DNA from: Plazaster borealis
Lineage: Eukaryota > Echinodermata > Asteroidea > Forcipulatida > Labidiasteridae
NCBI GenBank assembly: GCA_021014325.1
Contig: CM037473.1
Coordinates: forward strand, 6,575,501 to 6,639,500
Reading direction: 5' to 3'
DNA: 64,000 nucleotides
A model generated the notes under the pieces. It had not been told where the DNA came from. It did not search any database and was given only the letters and a program-made list of their open reading frames with translations. A program made the position numbers and the translations under genes. Every line of letters starts with the position of its first letter. Position 1 is the first letter of the stretch. Shown one piece after another: positions 44,320 to 57,900 of this stretch.

Positions 44320-46882
44320 CTGTTTCGTAGCGCAGCGCAGCGAAACAGCTCTTGTTTTCGTTAAAGTTTTTTTTCTTATTTTTGTTTTTTTTATTTGTCT
44401 GTTTCAGTAAAAAAGGCCATTGAGATAATGCACGCTTCGTCTAAGCAGCCTTTTGCATAATTCCTAAAGAGCAATTGCAACGAAACTTTCAGGGATGGAA
44501 GGCATTGGTGCAATAATGATCCTAAAACAAAAATGTTTATGATGACGTCATCACCTGTCTCGTCACGTCATCTTAAAGGTTTCTATTTTAAATATTTGAA
44601 AATCCGTATCAAATCAGCCACAAGAGACCGTAGCTTTCTGTTTGCGGGATTCGGTAGGGATAGGTCTTCATTTTATTCAGTGTGCGTGACCTCAAATGAC
44701 CTCTACTTCCGGTCAAAACCGGAAGTGCCTCGTAATTCAAAAGTGGCAAAAGTTATGAACTTGCTTTGAACAATGTTAGTGTCTGGCATGGGTGGGCAAT
44801 TAAAAAAAAATACCGATGACGTCACGATACACAAGAGCGCCCTCTAGCGGCAGGTTGAAAACTCTTCAAAATGGACTTTTTGAAGATGTGTGTGGTGAAG
44901 TTTTGTGCAATCACTTTAAATTTTACACACATGTTGATCGTCAAGCAGCCATCATATGTGTGAAGTTTCAGATCAATGACGTCATCAGGGGTCACGTGAC
45001 GCGGCATTAAAGGTGCACTTTTTGAAGTCGCGTATCTCCCGAAGTATTAGTGCGATCATGTTGAAACGTAGCAAGTCGTTAGATAATGGCAAGTTCTTGT
45101 TAAACTTGTAATTACGTCATGATGACGTCATCAATTGATTTGTTATGATTTTTTCATTTTTTACTCCTTTAAGTCAGAAATTGCTAACAGAACATGCTTT
45201 AATCCAAATTCTTTTTAAAACAGGCTTGATATGTCATTACTGATTCAAAAAATATTTGACGTCATCATGACGTCATCATTTCTCAGGTTATATTATCTTA
45301 AAGGTACAGTTTTACAAGATATATAATAGACAATGAATTCGATCTCACAACGCATTTAATATTGTGTTATTAAGTTGATTATGTACACACTACAACACTT
45401 TCATATTCACTTGATTAATTTGAAAAAATTTACGAAACAGCTCTGCATTTGTGCACAAATGCAATCAGCTCTAGTTTATTGTTGTTTTTTTTTATTTTAA
45501 TGTTTCAGACTTCCGGAAGTCATTGAAATAATGCACAATTCGTTCTAAGCGGCCTTTTGCATAGTTCCTAAAGAGCAATTGCAATGAAACTTTCAGGGAT
45601 GAAAGGCATTGGTGCAATAATGATCCTAAAACAAAGGTGTCATGATAAAATAGGTCTAATTACGTCATGATGACGTCATCAAACGATTTGTTATGATTTT
45701 TTCATTTTTTACTCCTTTAAGTCAGAAATTGCTAACAGAACATGCTTTAATCCAAATTCTTTTTAAAACAGGCTTGATATGTCATTACTGATTCAAAAAA
45801 TATTTGACGTCATCATGACGTCATCATTTCTCAGGTTATATTATCTTAAAGGTACAGTTTTACAAGATATATAATAGACAATGAATTCGATCTCACAACG
45901 CATTTAATATTGTGTTATTAAGTTGATTATGTACACACTACAACACTTTCATATTCACTTGATTAATTTGAAAAAATTTACGAAACAGCTCTGCATTTGT
46001 GCACAAGTGCAATCAGCTCTAGTTTATTGTTGTTTTTTTTATTTTAATGTTTCAGACTTCCGGAAGTCATTGAAATAATGCACAATTCGTTCTAAGCGGC
46101 CTTTTGCATAGTTCCTAAAGAGCAATTGCAATGAAACTTTCAGGGATGAAAGGCATTGGTGCAATAATGATCCTAAAACAAAGATGTCATGATAAAATAG
46201 GTCTTCATTTTATTCAGTGTGCGTGACCTCACATGACCTCTACTTCCGGTCGAAACAGGAAGTGCCTCGTAATTCAAAAGTGGCAAAAGTTATGAACTTG
46301 CTTTTAACGATGTTAGTGTCTGGCATGGGTGGGCAATTTAAAAAAAATACCGATGACGTCACGATACACAAGAGCGCCCTCTAGCGGCAGGTTGAAAACT
46401 GTTCAAAATGGACTTTGTGAAGGTATGTGGTAAAGTTTTGTGCAATCACTTCAAAATTCACACATGTTGGTCGTTAGGCAGCTATCATAATGTGTTAAGT
46501 TTCAGATCAATGACGTCATCGGGGGTCACGTGACATGGCATTAAAGGTGCACTTTTTGAACTAGTATAACTCCCGAAGTAATGATGCGATCATGTTGAAA
46601 CTTGGTAGGTTGTTAGATATTAGCAAGTTCTTGTGAATTGTGAAATGACGTCATGATGACGTCATCACTTGATTTTTAAAGTTTTTTTTCATTTTTGCAC
46701 CTTTAAGTCATAAATTGCTAACTGAACATGGTATTTAACTTATTAAAAAAAAATTAATAGGCTGGATTGGTCATAACTGCTTTGAATACAAAAAGAATTT
46801 CAAATTCAGTTGAGAAATTTGAAAATTTTTTATTAACGAAACAGCTATATGCATTTGTGCACAAATGCAATCAAGTCTCGTT
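44320..46882. repeat. CRE-rich repeat block with 549-bp tandem units
   Basis: Starts AGCTGTTTCGTAGCGCAGCG and ends in GAAACAGCT...GTGCACAAATGCAATC. 45110-45657 and 45659-46200 are almost identical, and 44400-45000 matches 46035-46560. TGACGTCA occurs thirteen times between about 44540 and 46670. No conserved ORF. Confidence 0.85.
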
Positions 46883-47760
46883 TTATTTTAAATCTCACTT
46901 GAAAAAAACCAAAAAAACTTTAACCTTGTAAAAAGAAACCAGACTAAAAATTCCTGCACAGTGAGCGAGTGAGTTCAGAGTTGGACAAATCATGGGCCTA
47001 GTGAAGAAAACAAGTCTCTATCAAGTGAAAAGGTCAGATCAGCTTTCTGTCTGTACTTGTTTGAAAATTGACTGCGGATCTGATGACAGCCTGGAAATCA
47101 ACTGTTGTCTTGGTAACTCTGACCTCCCGTTGATAGATTAGGGTAGTTACTCATTGTGTGCAGTGTTCAGTGAATGATTCTTGGACTTGCAGTACAGTCA
47201 GAGGTCAGAGGTCATACTCAATGGTGATGACTACCTAGTTGTTTTTGGTTGTTTTTTCTTCAAAATGTCATTCTGTACCAGTGTAACACTGGTCCGCTGG
47301 CCGAATGCCAGTTAAAACACCTGAGGACCAGTCAGTATTCTGTCCGACTAGTCCTGCTGGCTAGTTTATTGCTGAAGTCCCATCGCTACATGTAAACCAC
47401 TTCATATTATTAGCTCAAATTACAAGTCCCACGCTAATGACAATGTTGAAAGAAAATCGTTTGTACCAGTAAAAAAACTGTAAATGACAAGTAAATGACA
47501 AGCTGACTGGTCCTGCTGGCTAGTCAAAAAGTTACATGTGAGGGCAAACCCTGTGTACATGCGAGTTACGTATGTAGTTGGCACCAGTTGTACTTGGGCA
47601 TACCTTTCTCTATGGGGAAATTGAGTGGAACTTCTTCGCTGATTTCAGTTTAATTTTTTCCTGTGATATTGCCATGAAAACTGATGTACATTAGACAGAG
47701 TTATGGTTTGTGTGTGTGTGTTGCGCAATTTCCTTTTTGTTTGTCAACAGTTGTTTTTTT
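46883..47760. other. Gene-free stretch with a short dispersed motif
   Basis: The phrase TCCTGCTGGCTAGT(T/C) occurs twice here (about 47368 and 47512) and in altered form near 43847. Nothing else recognised. Confidence 0.4.
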
Positions 47761-48082
47761 AACCCATATCTGCCTAACTATTGGATTTCACGTAGAACAC
47801 AACTGCTTTTAGCGCCTAACTACAGGAAAACCCGGAGATGAACAAGAAGTTAGTGTCTTTCTTTAAATACTCGCATTACTAGTGGTATGAGTCTGGAAAC
47901 ATGGCAAAAAATATATCACATTTTAAAAGAGAATTATGTGCTCTTTCCAAAAGTATACAGTTTGATGTTTATTTGCTAGGCATTAAATAACGAATGTTTA
48001 TTGAAATGAAGCAATAATTGCTACTTTGGCTTAGGCAGGAACAGAGTTTATGCGCTTGGACCTGTCAGGCGGATATGGGTTT
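47761..48082. repeat. MITE with AACCCATATCTGCC ends
   Basis: 322 bp, inverted ends. A second copy in the BCKDK 3' flank (61588-61921) shares the inner GAACAAGAAGTTAGTGTCTT phrase in reverse. Confidence 0.75.
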
Positions 48083-48634
48083 AAAAACATCTGTTTCATT
48101 GTATTTTCTGAAAATTAGTCACTAACCCTCCTACTATTGGTAACAAAAAATACCCTTTTTTTGGTTTCAATTCCCAATTATTTTATGCTCGCTTTGGATG
48201 TTCTGAAATTAGAGACAGACACAATTGTGGGATTTGGACCCATGACCCTTATTCTTGAGAACCATGTACAAACATCGTTCAACCGTCAGACCACCGTGCT
48301 TGCCGGGTAACTGGAGCTAGGTTCGAATCCCTTGCTGTGCATTTGTACATTCCCTTTTCCCCAACTTGATGTAGATAACAAGTTTCTAGTGTTTGACACA
48401 TTTTTATTTCAACAGTTTTGCACAGTATTTCAACAATTCTTAGTAGCGGCTAAAAATGAAAATCAACCGCCAACAACCTGTCAGCATTGAAAAATTGTGA
48501 CTCGAATGACATGGTATTGACTGCCCTATGAAGTCCAGAGGGTTTAACTGAGTTCAACTGGACAAGAGCGCCCTCTGTGCCTGTAATGACATCAGCGGTG
48601 TTCCTCTAGACGTGACCCAGTTTTTAAAGTCAGC

Positions 48635-48901
48635 ATGGCTGGGAGCGGAGCAGCGGTCATTCCCCGGATCCGTCTCCTGTCGATAGGATGTCGTCAAATC
48701 GGACACACCAATACCACCTTGAACTTGAACAAGACATTAAGCAAGACGTCAGACCACAGGGTATTCTTAGCTGCAGACAACTGGATGGTCGCCAGCATTC
48801 GGCCAATATCCGTGGTACATGATTACAGTTTGGCAAAGGAGAAGTCGAGGCCTGTTGTTTCATTTTACAACCAGACGGCTATTGACTCTGCAGCTAAAAA
48901 G
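48635..48901 (+). CDS. BCKDK: BCKDK exon 1 (aa 1-89)
   Basis: Presequence plus the start of the mature protein ([16 protein letters not shown]). Donor AAG|GTAAAA, phase 0. No TATA box is evident upstream. Confidence 0.92.
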
Positions 48902-51900
48902 GTAAAATCTGTTAAAAATAGCTTGTTTTTAAAATATATGTATGTAAGTTGAAAAGTTAAAGGTGTTTTCATCATCCTCTTCTTTTCAAATCACAGGCCC
49001 AATTTAAAGTGCTAAGAAAAATGTGCTTAGTAAATGTTTCTGCCAAGCAAAAATTAGCAGGGAACCAGCATTAAACAAACTACAGTACATTTGTACAGTG
49101 CCATCAGTCTATATAATATTTGTCATTTTACCTTAAAGAAAATACCTAGGTAATCTCTTTCAAAAAGTAGATGTTGTATTTGAAGACTTTCATTCAAGTC
49201 GTCATTTATTTATTTATATATTGAATCTGCTGGTAGTTGAACCAAGAGGTTGTGAAGACTTAAGAACCAGCACTCTGTAGGCAGCCCCAGGCTTGGAATT
49301 TCACCTTTTAGAGGACAAGGGCATTTTAAAGGGCACTTCCAGTGGAAAATTTGAAAGTCTATGGGAATGGGAAACTTTTGAAGGGGCAGCAACGCCAAGA
49401 CCAAGGGCAGCAGAGGCCATGGCCTCTGTGGCCTCTGTGTAATGCCAGGCCAAATTAAGCACAATAAAATTGCTTAGCACAGGAAAAGCCCTCCCCATGA
49501 AATATGTGAATTGCACATCACGCACGATTAACTCTTCTGGCATATCTGGTGGGCAAAATGAGGGAATTTGTGCCTCTTTGTGTGGGACTGATGGTGGCGT
49601 AACGCCTAGTGCACAACTCGATGGCGTTTGCCAACTATGGTGGGCCTACAGAAGGGCGCCTGTTGGGTCTTTTACACAGTGGAATGATGGACCCCTGAAA
49701 GTTTTTCTTTGTTCAACTTGGACCCCACAGAGGAATTCGTTAGAAAGGGGAATAATAGAACAACAATAACAATTGTCTGTTTTCTGATTTGTTTTTGCCC
49801 TTGGGAAAAATCTGAAATATTGTCAGTAACAAGGCCCAAAAAGTGTAGTATTAGCCTACACTAAGTGTACATGTAGGTCAGCCCTTGCACTTGATAAAAT
49901 ATTCCCTTCTTTTTTCCAAGGTCCAAATATCATGCCCGTTTATGCCTGGGGTACATGTACATGTACATACATCTACCCCAGTTTATAATGTTCCAATGGA
50001 GGATATTAAATGGTCATTGGTGAAAAACTACATTCTGCTTCATCTTCCACCTAACATTTAGTAATCCTGATTTCGAGTCATTGCGTCATATACGTCTGCT
50101 GCACGCTTTTAGGTTTCTGCTACTTCTGGCTCCAAAACTTTTCATACGTTCGTGTAATCTTACAAAAAATCACCCATTTCATCGCTCAAAAGCATTCCTT
50201 ATGACAGAAACTTTTATCTCTTGATAAGTGACCTTAGTCTTTGAACATGTTGGAGAACGTACAAAGCCAAGTCCAATCTTTTAGGACACTAGGTGGCAGC
50301 AGACTTACCAGGTAAAATCCGTTGTTCTCAGTAATGTGCGCATGCTCAGAAATACGTAACCAATGGACATTTACCTGGTAAGTCTGCTACCACCTAGCGT
50401 TCCAAAGTCTCCAATTGTTAAACTTTTCCTGCAGACACTGTACACTTAAGTCATCAAAGACAAACCAGCTCAATGCAATGCTTAGGGCTTCTGGTAATCA
50501 GTGGAGTCAGTTAGTGTGCAGTGGGCGTTGAGTACAGTGGACCTACGTCACACTATTATGAACAGGAGTACCACAGAATGTACTCCAACTGTTGTGAGCA
50601 TCTTTTGACGGACCTGAAGTACAGACCCTACTTGAGCAGGCTGCTCGTTAACTCAATCAATTTTAATCTCTATTGTTTCAGCCGTCAGTGCGGCTCACTC
50701 CAGCAACTCTCCTTTATACCGGCAAGTCACCTGATGGGAACCATCTGCTGGTGAGTATGCTTCACTAAAAGTACAGGTAGCTCATTAATGCATCACATGC
50801 AGTAGACTCTCTCCAATTTTATTGTCAGTTGGAACATATTTATTCATTTCAAACAATCGTTTTATAGCTGGTTATAAAAGGGATTGTATACGTTTGGTAA
50901 TTGGAACTCACTGTTTGTTTCAATCATATAGTTGTAGATATACCATAAAACTAACCTGTGAAAATTTCATTTCAAAAGGTGGTAGCGTTTTCGAGAGATT
51001 GTCAAAAATCTGGAGTGGTTATGTCCACGCAGGAAGAATAATCTGCAATTGGAAAACACAATCTGGGAAACGTTACTGCAGTAATGCTTCTCAGATTCAA
51101 ATTTGTTGTGATAAAAAGTGATATCTTTTTACATAACTTACGGTACTTCGAAGTGAAAAGTTTCTCAAAATGCATTATACTATCCAAAGCTGCTGTACTT
51201 CTTACCAAGTAAGTTTTTATTGCCATTAATTTTCAGAGTCATTATCAAATGTATACGGACCCTTTAAACCATCCAGCAAAGCTGGGGCGAATTGCACCAA
51301 GCGGTCTTAAAATGGTCTATGCGCTATAGCCGGCTAACTTGAGACGCGCTCAGACAGTCTTTAATTATAGACCGATTGCAATAGCGCGGTCTATAATTAA
51401 AGCCGGTCTTAAATCTTAAGCCTGCTATGAGCTGGCTATAACCGGTCTTAGTTTTGGTTTTTAAAGATGGTGCTGTTAGTTGTAGACAATTTGATGCGAC
51501 GAGCTCTACGACGAGATGATGATACCATGGAGGTAGAAATAGATCGTAAATATAGATTCCCAAGAGTATAAATATTACAACTCACAGATTTGATATCCGA
51601 TGATTTAAACCAAAGCAATGGGAACCATGCCGTGCATCGAGGCCATTGATGATTGATTGTTGTTTACGGCTCGGTTGGCAAGTTTGAATAATGGCGGCCG
51701 GTCGCTACAGACGGAGCAAAGCTAAGTAAGGGACGTTTGTTCGTGTTTCATTACTCTTCGCCGACTTAACTAAGACCGGCTTATTGCAACGGGCTTAAAG
51801 ACCGACTAAGCTAAGACCGTCTAAGGCAGATAGCCGGCTATAACTGACTGGTCTTAGACCGCTGACTAAGACCGTTTTATTGCAATCCGCCCCTGATCAT

Positions 51901-54900
51901 TTGGAGCCCTCTTATTCTATCGTCACATCAGTGCAAAAACATTGTATCTTGATTGAGTACCTCGCATGAAAATGCTGCGTTCAAAAATATTGTATCTCGG
52001 CACTATTGACTTTGTGCGGACATCAGAGTTATTTTAAAGGCACTGAACACGTTTGGTTATTGTCAAAGACCAGTGTTCTCACTTGGTGTATCCCAACATA
52101 TGCATAAAATAACAAGCCTGTGAAAATTTGGGCTCAATTGGTCATCGAAGTTGCAAGAAAATGATGAAAGAAAAAACACCCTCGTTGTACAAATTTGTGT
52201 GCTTTCAGATAGGAATAAAAGGCTTCTTGCAAGAAGTCTTTTATTATTTTAGTGAGAAATTACCTCTTTCTCAAAAACTACGTTACTTCAGAGGGAGTCG
52301 TTTCTCGCAATGTTTTATACTATCAACAGCTCTCTGTTGCTCGTTACCAAGTCAGTTTTTATGCTAATATGTATTTTGAGTAATTACCAAACGTGTACAG
52401 TGCCTTTAAGTGAGATACGACGTTTTGACACTTTCAAACTCGTATGTAATGTAAATGCTTTTCCAGGAGATGAGACAATTGTGCACTGACACAACGATAA
52501 ATAATACATACAAATAAAAAAACAAAAAACAACCACAAACCAAACAACGGATTAAAGGAGCAACAATACTATGAAAGAAAACAGTAATGATGATAAATTA
52601 TTTTAAAATCAACAATTTTATGTCAATTTACTATAAACATGACAAAGGAAAACAAGCACACAGATATAATAAATTATATTTAACAAGAAAGTATGTCAAG
52701 TTTATTAACCCAATCAACCATACCAAACCCTCATAAATCTAACTGCATGCTTTGTCCGATGCTGTTGGATTGTGGACTGCACTCAGGTAAACAGATTATG
52801 CTTTTTAAAGGCACACCGCCATAATCACAGTTTGGCTGTTGACTAAGTTGTGTTGGATTTTGTCGGAAAAGATCCTAGTAAATCTAAGCATTGCCGTTAA
52901 ATGGGTTCTGAACGTTTTTGACTCACTATGATTCTTTTCTTTAGCATAAATTTATAGTAACTGATTGTTGGGCTGTTGTTGTTGTTGTTGTTGTTTATCA
53001 TGTAACAAACCACAAGTGAGAGTGAAATGGTAAACTTGAAATAATTTTGGGTTGAACAAAGAAAAATTGACTAGTGCGGGATTTGAACCTGGGACCTCTG
53101 GATTAACGTGCCGGCGCTCTATCAACTGAGCCATCTACATGTAGTCCTAATAATGTTGGCGGTCTCCCTATTTTGTCATTATCTTTGTTCGGGGGTGCTA
53201 GTCAGAATCCATTCAACCTGTAACCGCCGTATAGCCAGGGATCACCTTAACGGGATACGACTTCAAATATCACGTAATAAACCACAAGGGAAACTGACTG
53301 GGTAAATTTTAATTCATTGTTTAATTTTGTTATTTATTTTATCACAAAATGAAGCGGAGTGCCCAGTATCTTCACAAGGAGCTGCCAGTCCGTGTGGCAC
53401 ACCGTATTGCAGAGTTCCGAGGCCTGCCGTTCATTGTTGGCTGCAATCCTACCATCCTTCAAGTACATGAGATGTACATACGAGCATTCCATATGGTGTC
53501 AGAGTTTCCTAACGTAAGGTTACTATAATAGAGTCAAGTGGGTGCCACTCATTTTTATGCTTGTGGTTTGGAGGCAAGGGTCCCACCATAGTCACTAAAG
53601 TGTTTTTTTTCCCACCTCAAGCACTCCATATGTTGTTAGAATTTTCCTCATGCGGTATTTTGGGGGTTAAAGGGACAGTAGAACACTGCTATAACAAACA
53701 ACACAGGATCCATGAATTTTGTTTGGTACAGCAAGTAAAGATTCAATGTATATTCAGTTTGAGGTAACACCATGTGTATCTACTTTGCTGTGTACATTTG
53801 TAGATTGTTTTTGAGAATTATTTATTCTTCTGTCGCTGAGTAGATTTCGGAATTCAGAGACTGCTTAGTTCTGAAAAGAACTGCCCTGCTTATTAAGTAC
53901 TCCCTGGGGAGGTAGGACATCGGCTGTGACTACTACTTTCGCTTAGTGGTTCAAGGGAACTTCTTGTTATTAACTTCACTGCTGTTGAGCGAGTTCTGAA
54001 TTGGTCTCAACGCTTCGACTAGCCTACTCTATTCATCGTCAGGACACTTCACCGAGTCTATCTTTCTCTTTTTTTGCTGTCTCAGATAACCAATCATGAA
54101 ACAGAGCAGAGATATTGCCAGCTCGTCAACGGTCTCCTCGATGACCATAAAGATGTCGTTACACACCTTGCCGAAGGCTTTAGAGAGTGTAAAAAACACC
54201 TCAAGGTAAGGACAGACAAATACGGGGCATCTTGGTGTTTTGGACATCCTGTGTTGACTTTGGATACACTGCCCTACATACATGTATCGTATGCAGGATA
54301 TCCTCTTAAGCAGTTGGCAGTACTCAATAGATGCAGTATGCAGATGCATTATTCAATTAGGAAAAACTTTAGGCATTAAGTTTTTTAAATCGTTATCCAT
54401 CATTGCCACTTCACCTAGGCGACCTTATAAACAAATTTTGCAATTTTGTGATCTGGTGGAGGTCGACCGCCCCCCCCCCTCCACACACACTGACACGTGT
54501 GTAAACACCGGCAATCGTGGACCCTCCTTTGTTCAACTCTTTGTGATATCAACCGTGGACCACAATGATTTCCTTTGTGATAGCAACCGTGGACCTATTG
54601 TCCCTTTTGTTATAGGTCCACGGTTTGAATGTGGATACCTACCCACACACACACACCCTCTAAAAGGATATGGTGCACCACCCAAAGTGAAATATGGTGC
54701 AAAAACACACACACACACACACATGTTTGTAAATCCCGCTTACCGAGGACTTCTCTTTGTTCTCCCATTGTTTGGACATAGTTTTTTTTAGCGACGTCCC
54801 CATTTGGTTTGTACACGAAAACGAAGCGAGGACGTCCTCGCTCTGTCAAACACCCGGATCCCTTTTGTTAAAGTCCTCGGTTTGAATGGATAGACATGCT

Positions 54901-57900
54901 CATATACCTCTTCCCCATCCCCAGAGCTGCCAACTCTTCCTGATTCTGCAGAAACTTCGCTGAAAATAAACCAATCTCTCCATGTCCCGATGAACTAATT
55001 TGTAAAACTTCCTGATTATGGAAACTTTTCCCCTACATGTTGAACGTAATTCTAAATATCTACCTTTTGGGATGCTAGGTGGCAGCAGACTTACCAGGTA
55101 AATCCATTTTTCTTGGTAATGTGCGCATGCTCAGAACTCCGAAACAATGGAAATTTAACCTAGCGTTCCAGAGTCTCCTATTTCTTTAAATTGTATGTTC
55201 ATTTTTTTTCTCTTCTTCATTCAGGATGAAAGCATCATTCATTCTTTCTTGGACCGAACTTTGACCTCTCGTCTGGGGTTAAGGATGCTTGCAGAGCACC
55301 ATCTTGGACTTCACCAAGACAGGGTGGGTGGCAAAAACTTTCTCTTTGAGTTTAATGCAGATTATTCAGTTTTTGTCTTTTGACCCTTTAAAAAAAAATA
55401 ATAATACAGATCCTACCAGGCCTGGAATTACACGGAGGCCATGGAGGCCATGGCCTCTGTTGCCCCTGGTCTTGGCCTTGGTGCCCTTTCAGAAGTTTCC
55501 CATAGACTTTATGTTTTTTCAATGGAAGTGCTCTTTGCAAAATGAAAATGGCCTTGCCCTCTCAAAGATGAAACTCCAGGCCTGTCCTACACTTTTTGAA
55601 AACTATTGTTTAGAAGAAGAACAAATTTGTGTGTATTTCAAGTTTTGAATTTAACTAAATGTTTATCTAGAAATTTTATATTCCATGTTTCATCACAGTA
55701 GATGTCCTGTATACTTATATGTCTCATTGACTAATTACTTTCTTTTCCTACCTTTGATTTATTTACATCTATCGTTCATCATCTCAGATAGCATGTTACA
55801 TTCTGTTGTCGTCAGCTTTTGTCATGTCCTTTTCCCGTCTCCTCTGTCTGTTTCTGGTCTGTTCATATTGGTTGTATTAATACAACGCTTCGACTTACCT
55901 GAACAGCCTCATGCTCTCCCACCTCTCTTGTACATACTGGTAGTTCTAATACCTACCTATTTGTTTATTAGTTTCCAGTTAGATATTATTTACATTTACA
56001 TGACTTCGCTTTTATATTGATTTTGTCATTTTCTTATATGTACTAATTGTCTTTAATTATTGATGTACTTTCTCAAAGAGTATGGAATAAATGTCTTCTT
56101 GAATTGAATTGAATTGAATTGGTAAGCAGTTAGCAACAGCTAATTCTATTTTTTCTTCTCCATTTCAACAGAGAGACTTCATTGGAATCATTTGTACCAA
56201 GATGGCTTTGAAGAGGCTGATTGAGAAATGGTCGGATTTTGCCATGTAAGAAACCCTCTTTGTTTCAGATGCATTTTAGAAACATGAATTATTGTTATCA
56301 TCATTTATCAGACCTTCAATTTGAAGGAGTGCGAGTGCAATAGCTCTCCTCCGCACTCATAGATTTAAAAACAAAAATCTGAATTTTTCTCACAGTCAGG
56401 AAATAATTCTATCGATGTGGCGTTTATTTACTTTGATCATGTAACAAAAGAAACAATCCACTACTCCAATCCTGCAATCTGAGGCCTTTTCCAAAAACCT
56501 CGGCTTGGGCTCCGTCATCAATTTTGGAGCAGTGTGCATTTCGCACGGTGTTTCCAACATCAATTGGAGCCCACAGCAGGAGCCTGAGACCAAGCCGAGG
56601 TTTGTCTGCTGCCACCTAGTGTCCCAAGGTCTCTTATTGGGATGAGGCTGGTTTGAAGAGATATACAGTGTAGGAGGAATTGAAATGAAGGACAGGAAAT
56701 CCATTTTAAGACAGCCTGGATAATAAGAAAGCCAACTCATGTAGTTTTGTTGACTTGTACAGCAGGTAGGTGATGGGATTGTGCCTTTGATTCAATTCAA
56801 TTCAATTCAATTCATTCTTTATTAGTCCAAAAAGGAAAATTGCTACGTTGCATGCAACAAGATAAAAGATTTATATAAAAATACACGCATGATGATACAA
56901 GCATGCAGTTTGGCACACACTCAGAGTATGTCATGAAAGACATATTTGGCTACAGGGACATAGCAGGTTTGAATTTTCCAATGGCAGCCATTTTGAAAAC
57001 TTTGAAAATTGCTTGTTATTTTAAAGGACAAATCTGTGATGGCACAAGTATCTTTTTTGTGACACTCTGACTGTTTGCCAAATTCCAGGCGCAATTCCCC
57101 CTAAATATTTCCCCTATATGCCCTCCATCAATAGGAGACCTCAAAACACAAGGTGGTAGAAGACGTACCATTTTCCATTGTTCATGTAGCTCTGAGCATG
57201 AGCACATTTCCGAGAGCAATGGATTTACCTGGTAAGTCTGCTGCCACCTAGTGTTCCCCTAGTGTCAACTCATTGATGCTGAATATTGTCCCATGTGTTT
57301 CTTGATACTAGGGAGCAGTGTGAGATGAGATATGGCTTTACCCCCAAGGTGCGCGTTAACGGACACACTGGAGCAAACTTCCCCTACATCATGCAGCCTC
57401 TGGATTACGTGCTGCCAGAACTCATCAAGAATTCCCTCAGGTAAGGAAAAAATAAAAAAAAAAAAAAAATAAATGATCAGCCCAGACATTAATTACTTTC
57501 TACTAAAAAGATGTTGTTAAACAGGATCAGCCAATGAGCTACCTTTTTTTTACCTCTAGCCGAGGGCGCCCTTTTCAAATGACTTTATTTGAATAAGGTC
57601 TATCCAGGTAATCGCCAAGAAAAAAACAAACGATTCCATCTCATTTTCACATGACATTTGTAAGGGATAAAAAAATGAAGTTAGAAAGTTGTCTTTTGTG
57701 CTACCAAAGTGTTCCCTCTACATGCTGTGCACTTGGTTGGCCCCAAGTTGCATGTACAAATCACTTTATGTGACAAGACCTTAAAGGCCGGTTTTTAATC
57801 GGTCGCTCGATTGTCACTCAACCTAAAACTTGTTGTGCAATCATAAAAAAAACCACCACAGTTTATAGTTATCGCCGAGTCATCAGTGACTAGTCACTGA

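Noticed and set aside
53075..53148. tRNA gene candidate on the minus strand
   Set aside because: A- and B-boxes are present but the anticodon stem does not pair, and a (CAA)n tail follows; it is a SINE head.
54282..54791. 169-aa open frame on the + strand
   Set aside because: Runs through a BCKDK intron, a poly-C tract and CA repeats; no family resemblance.
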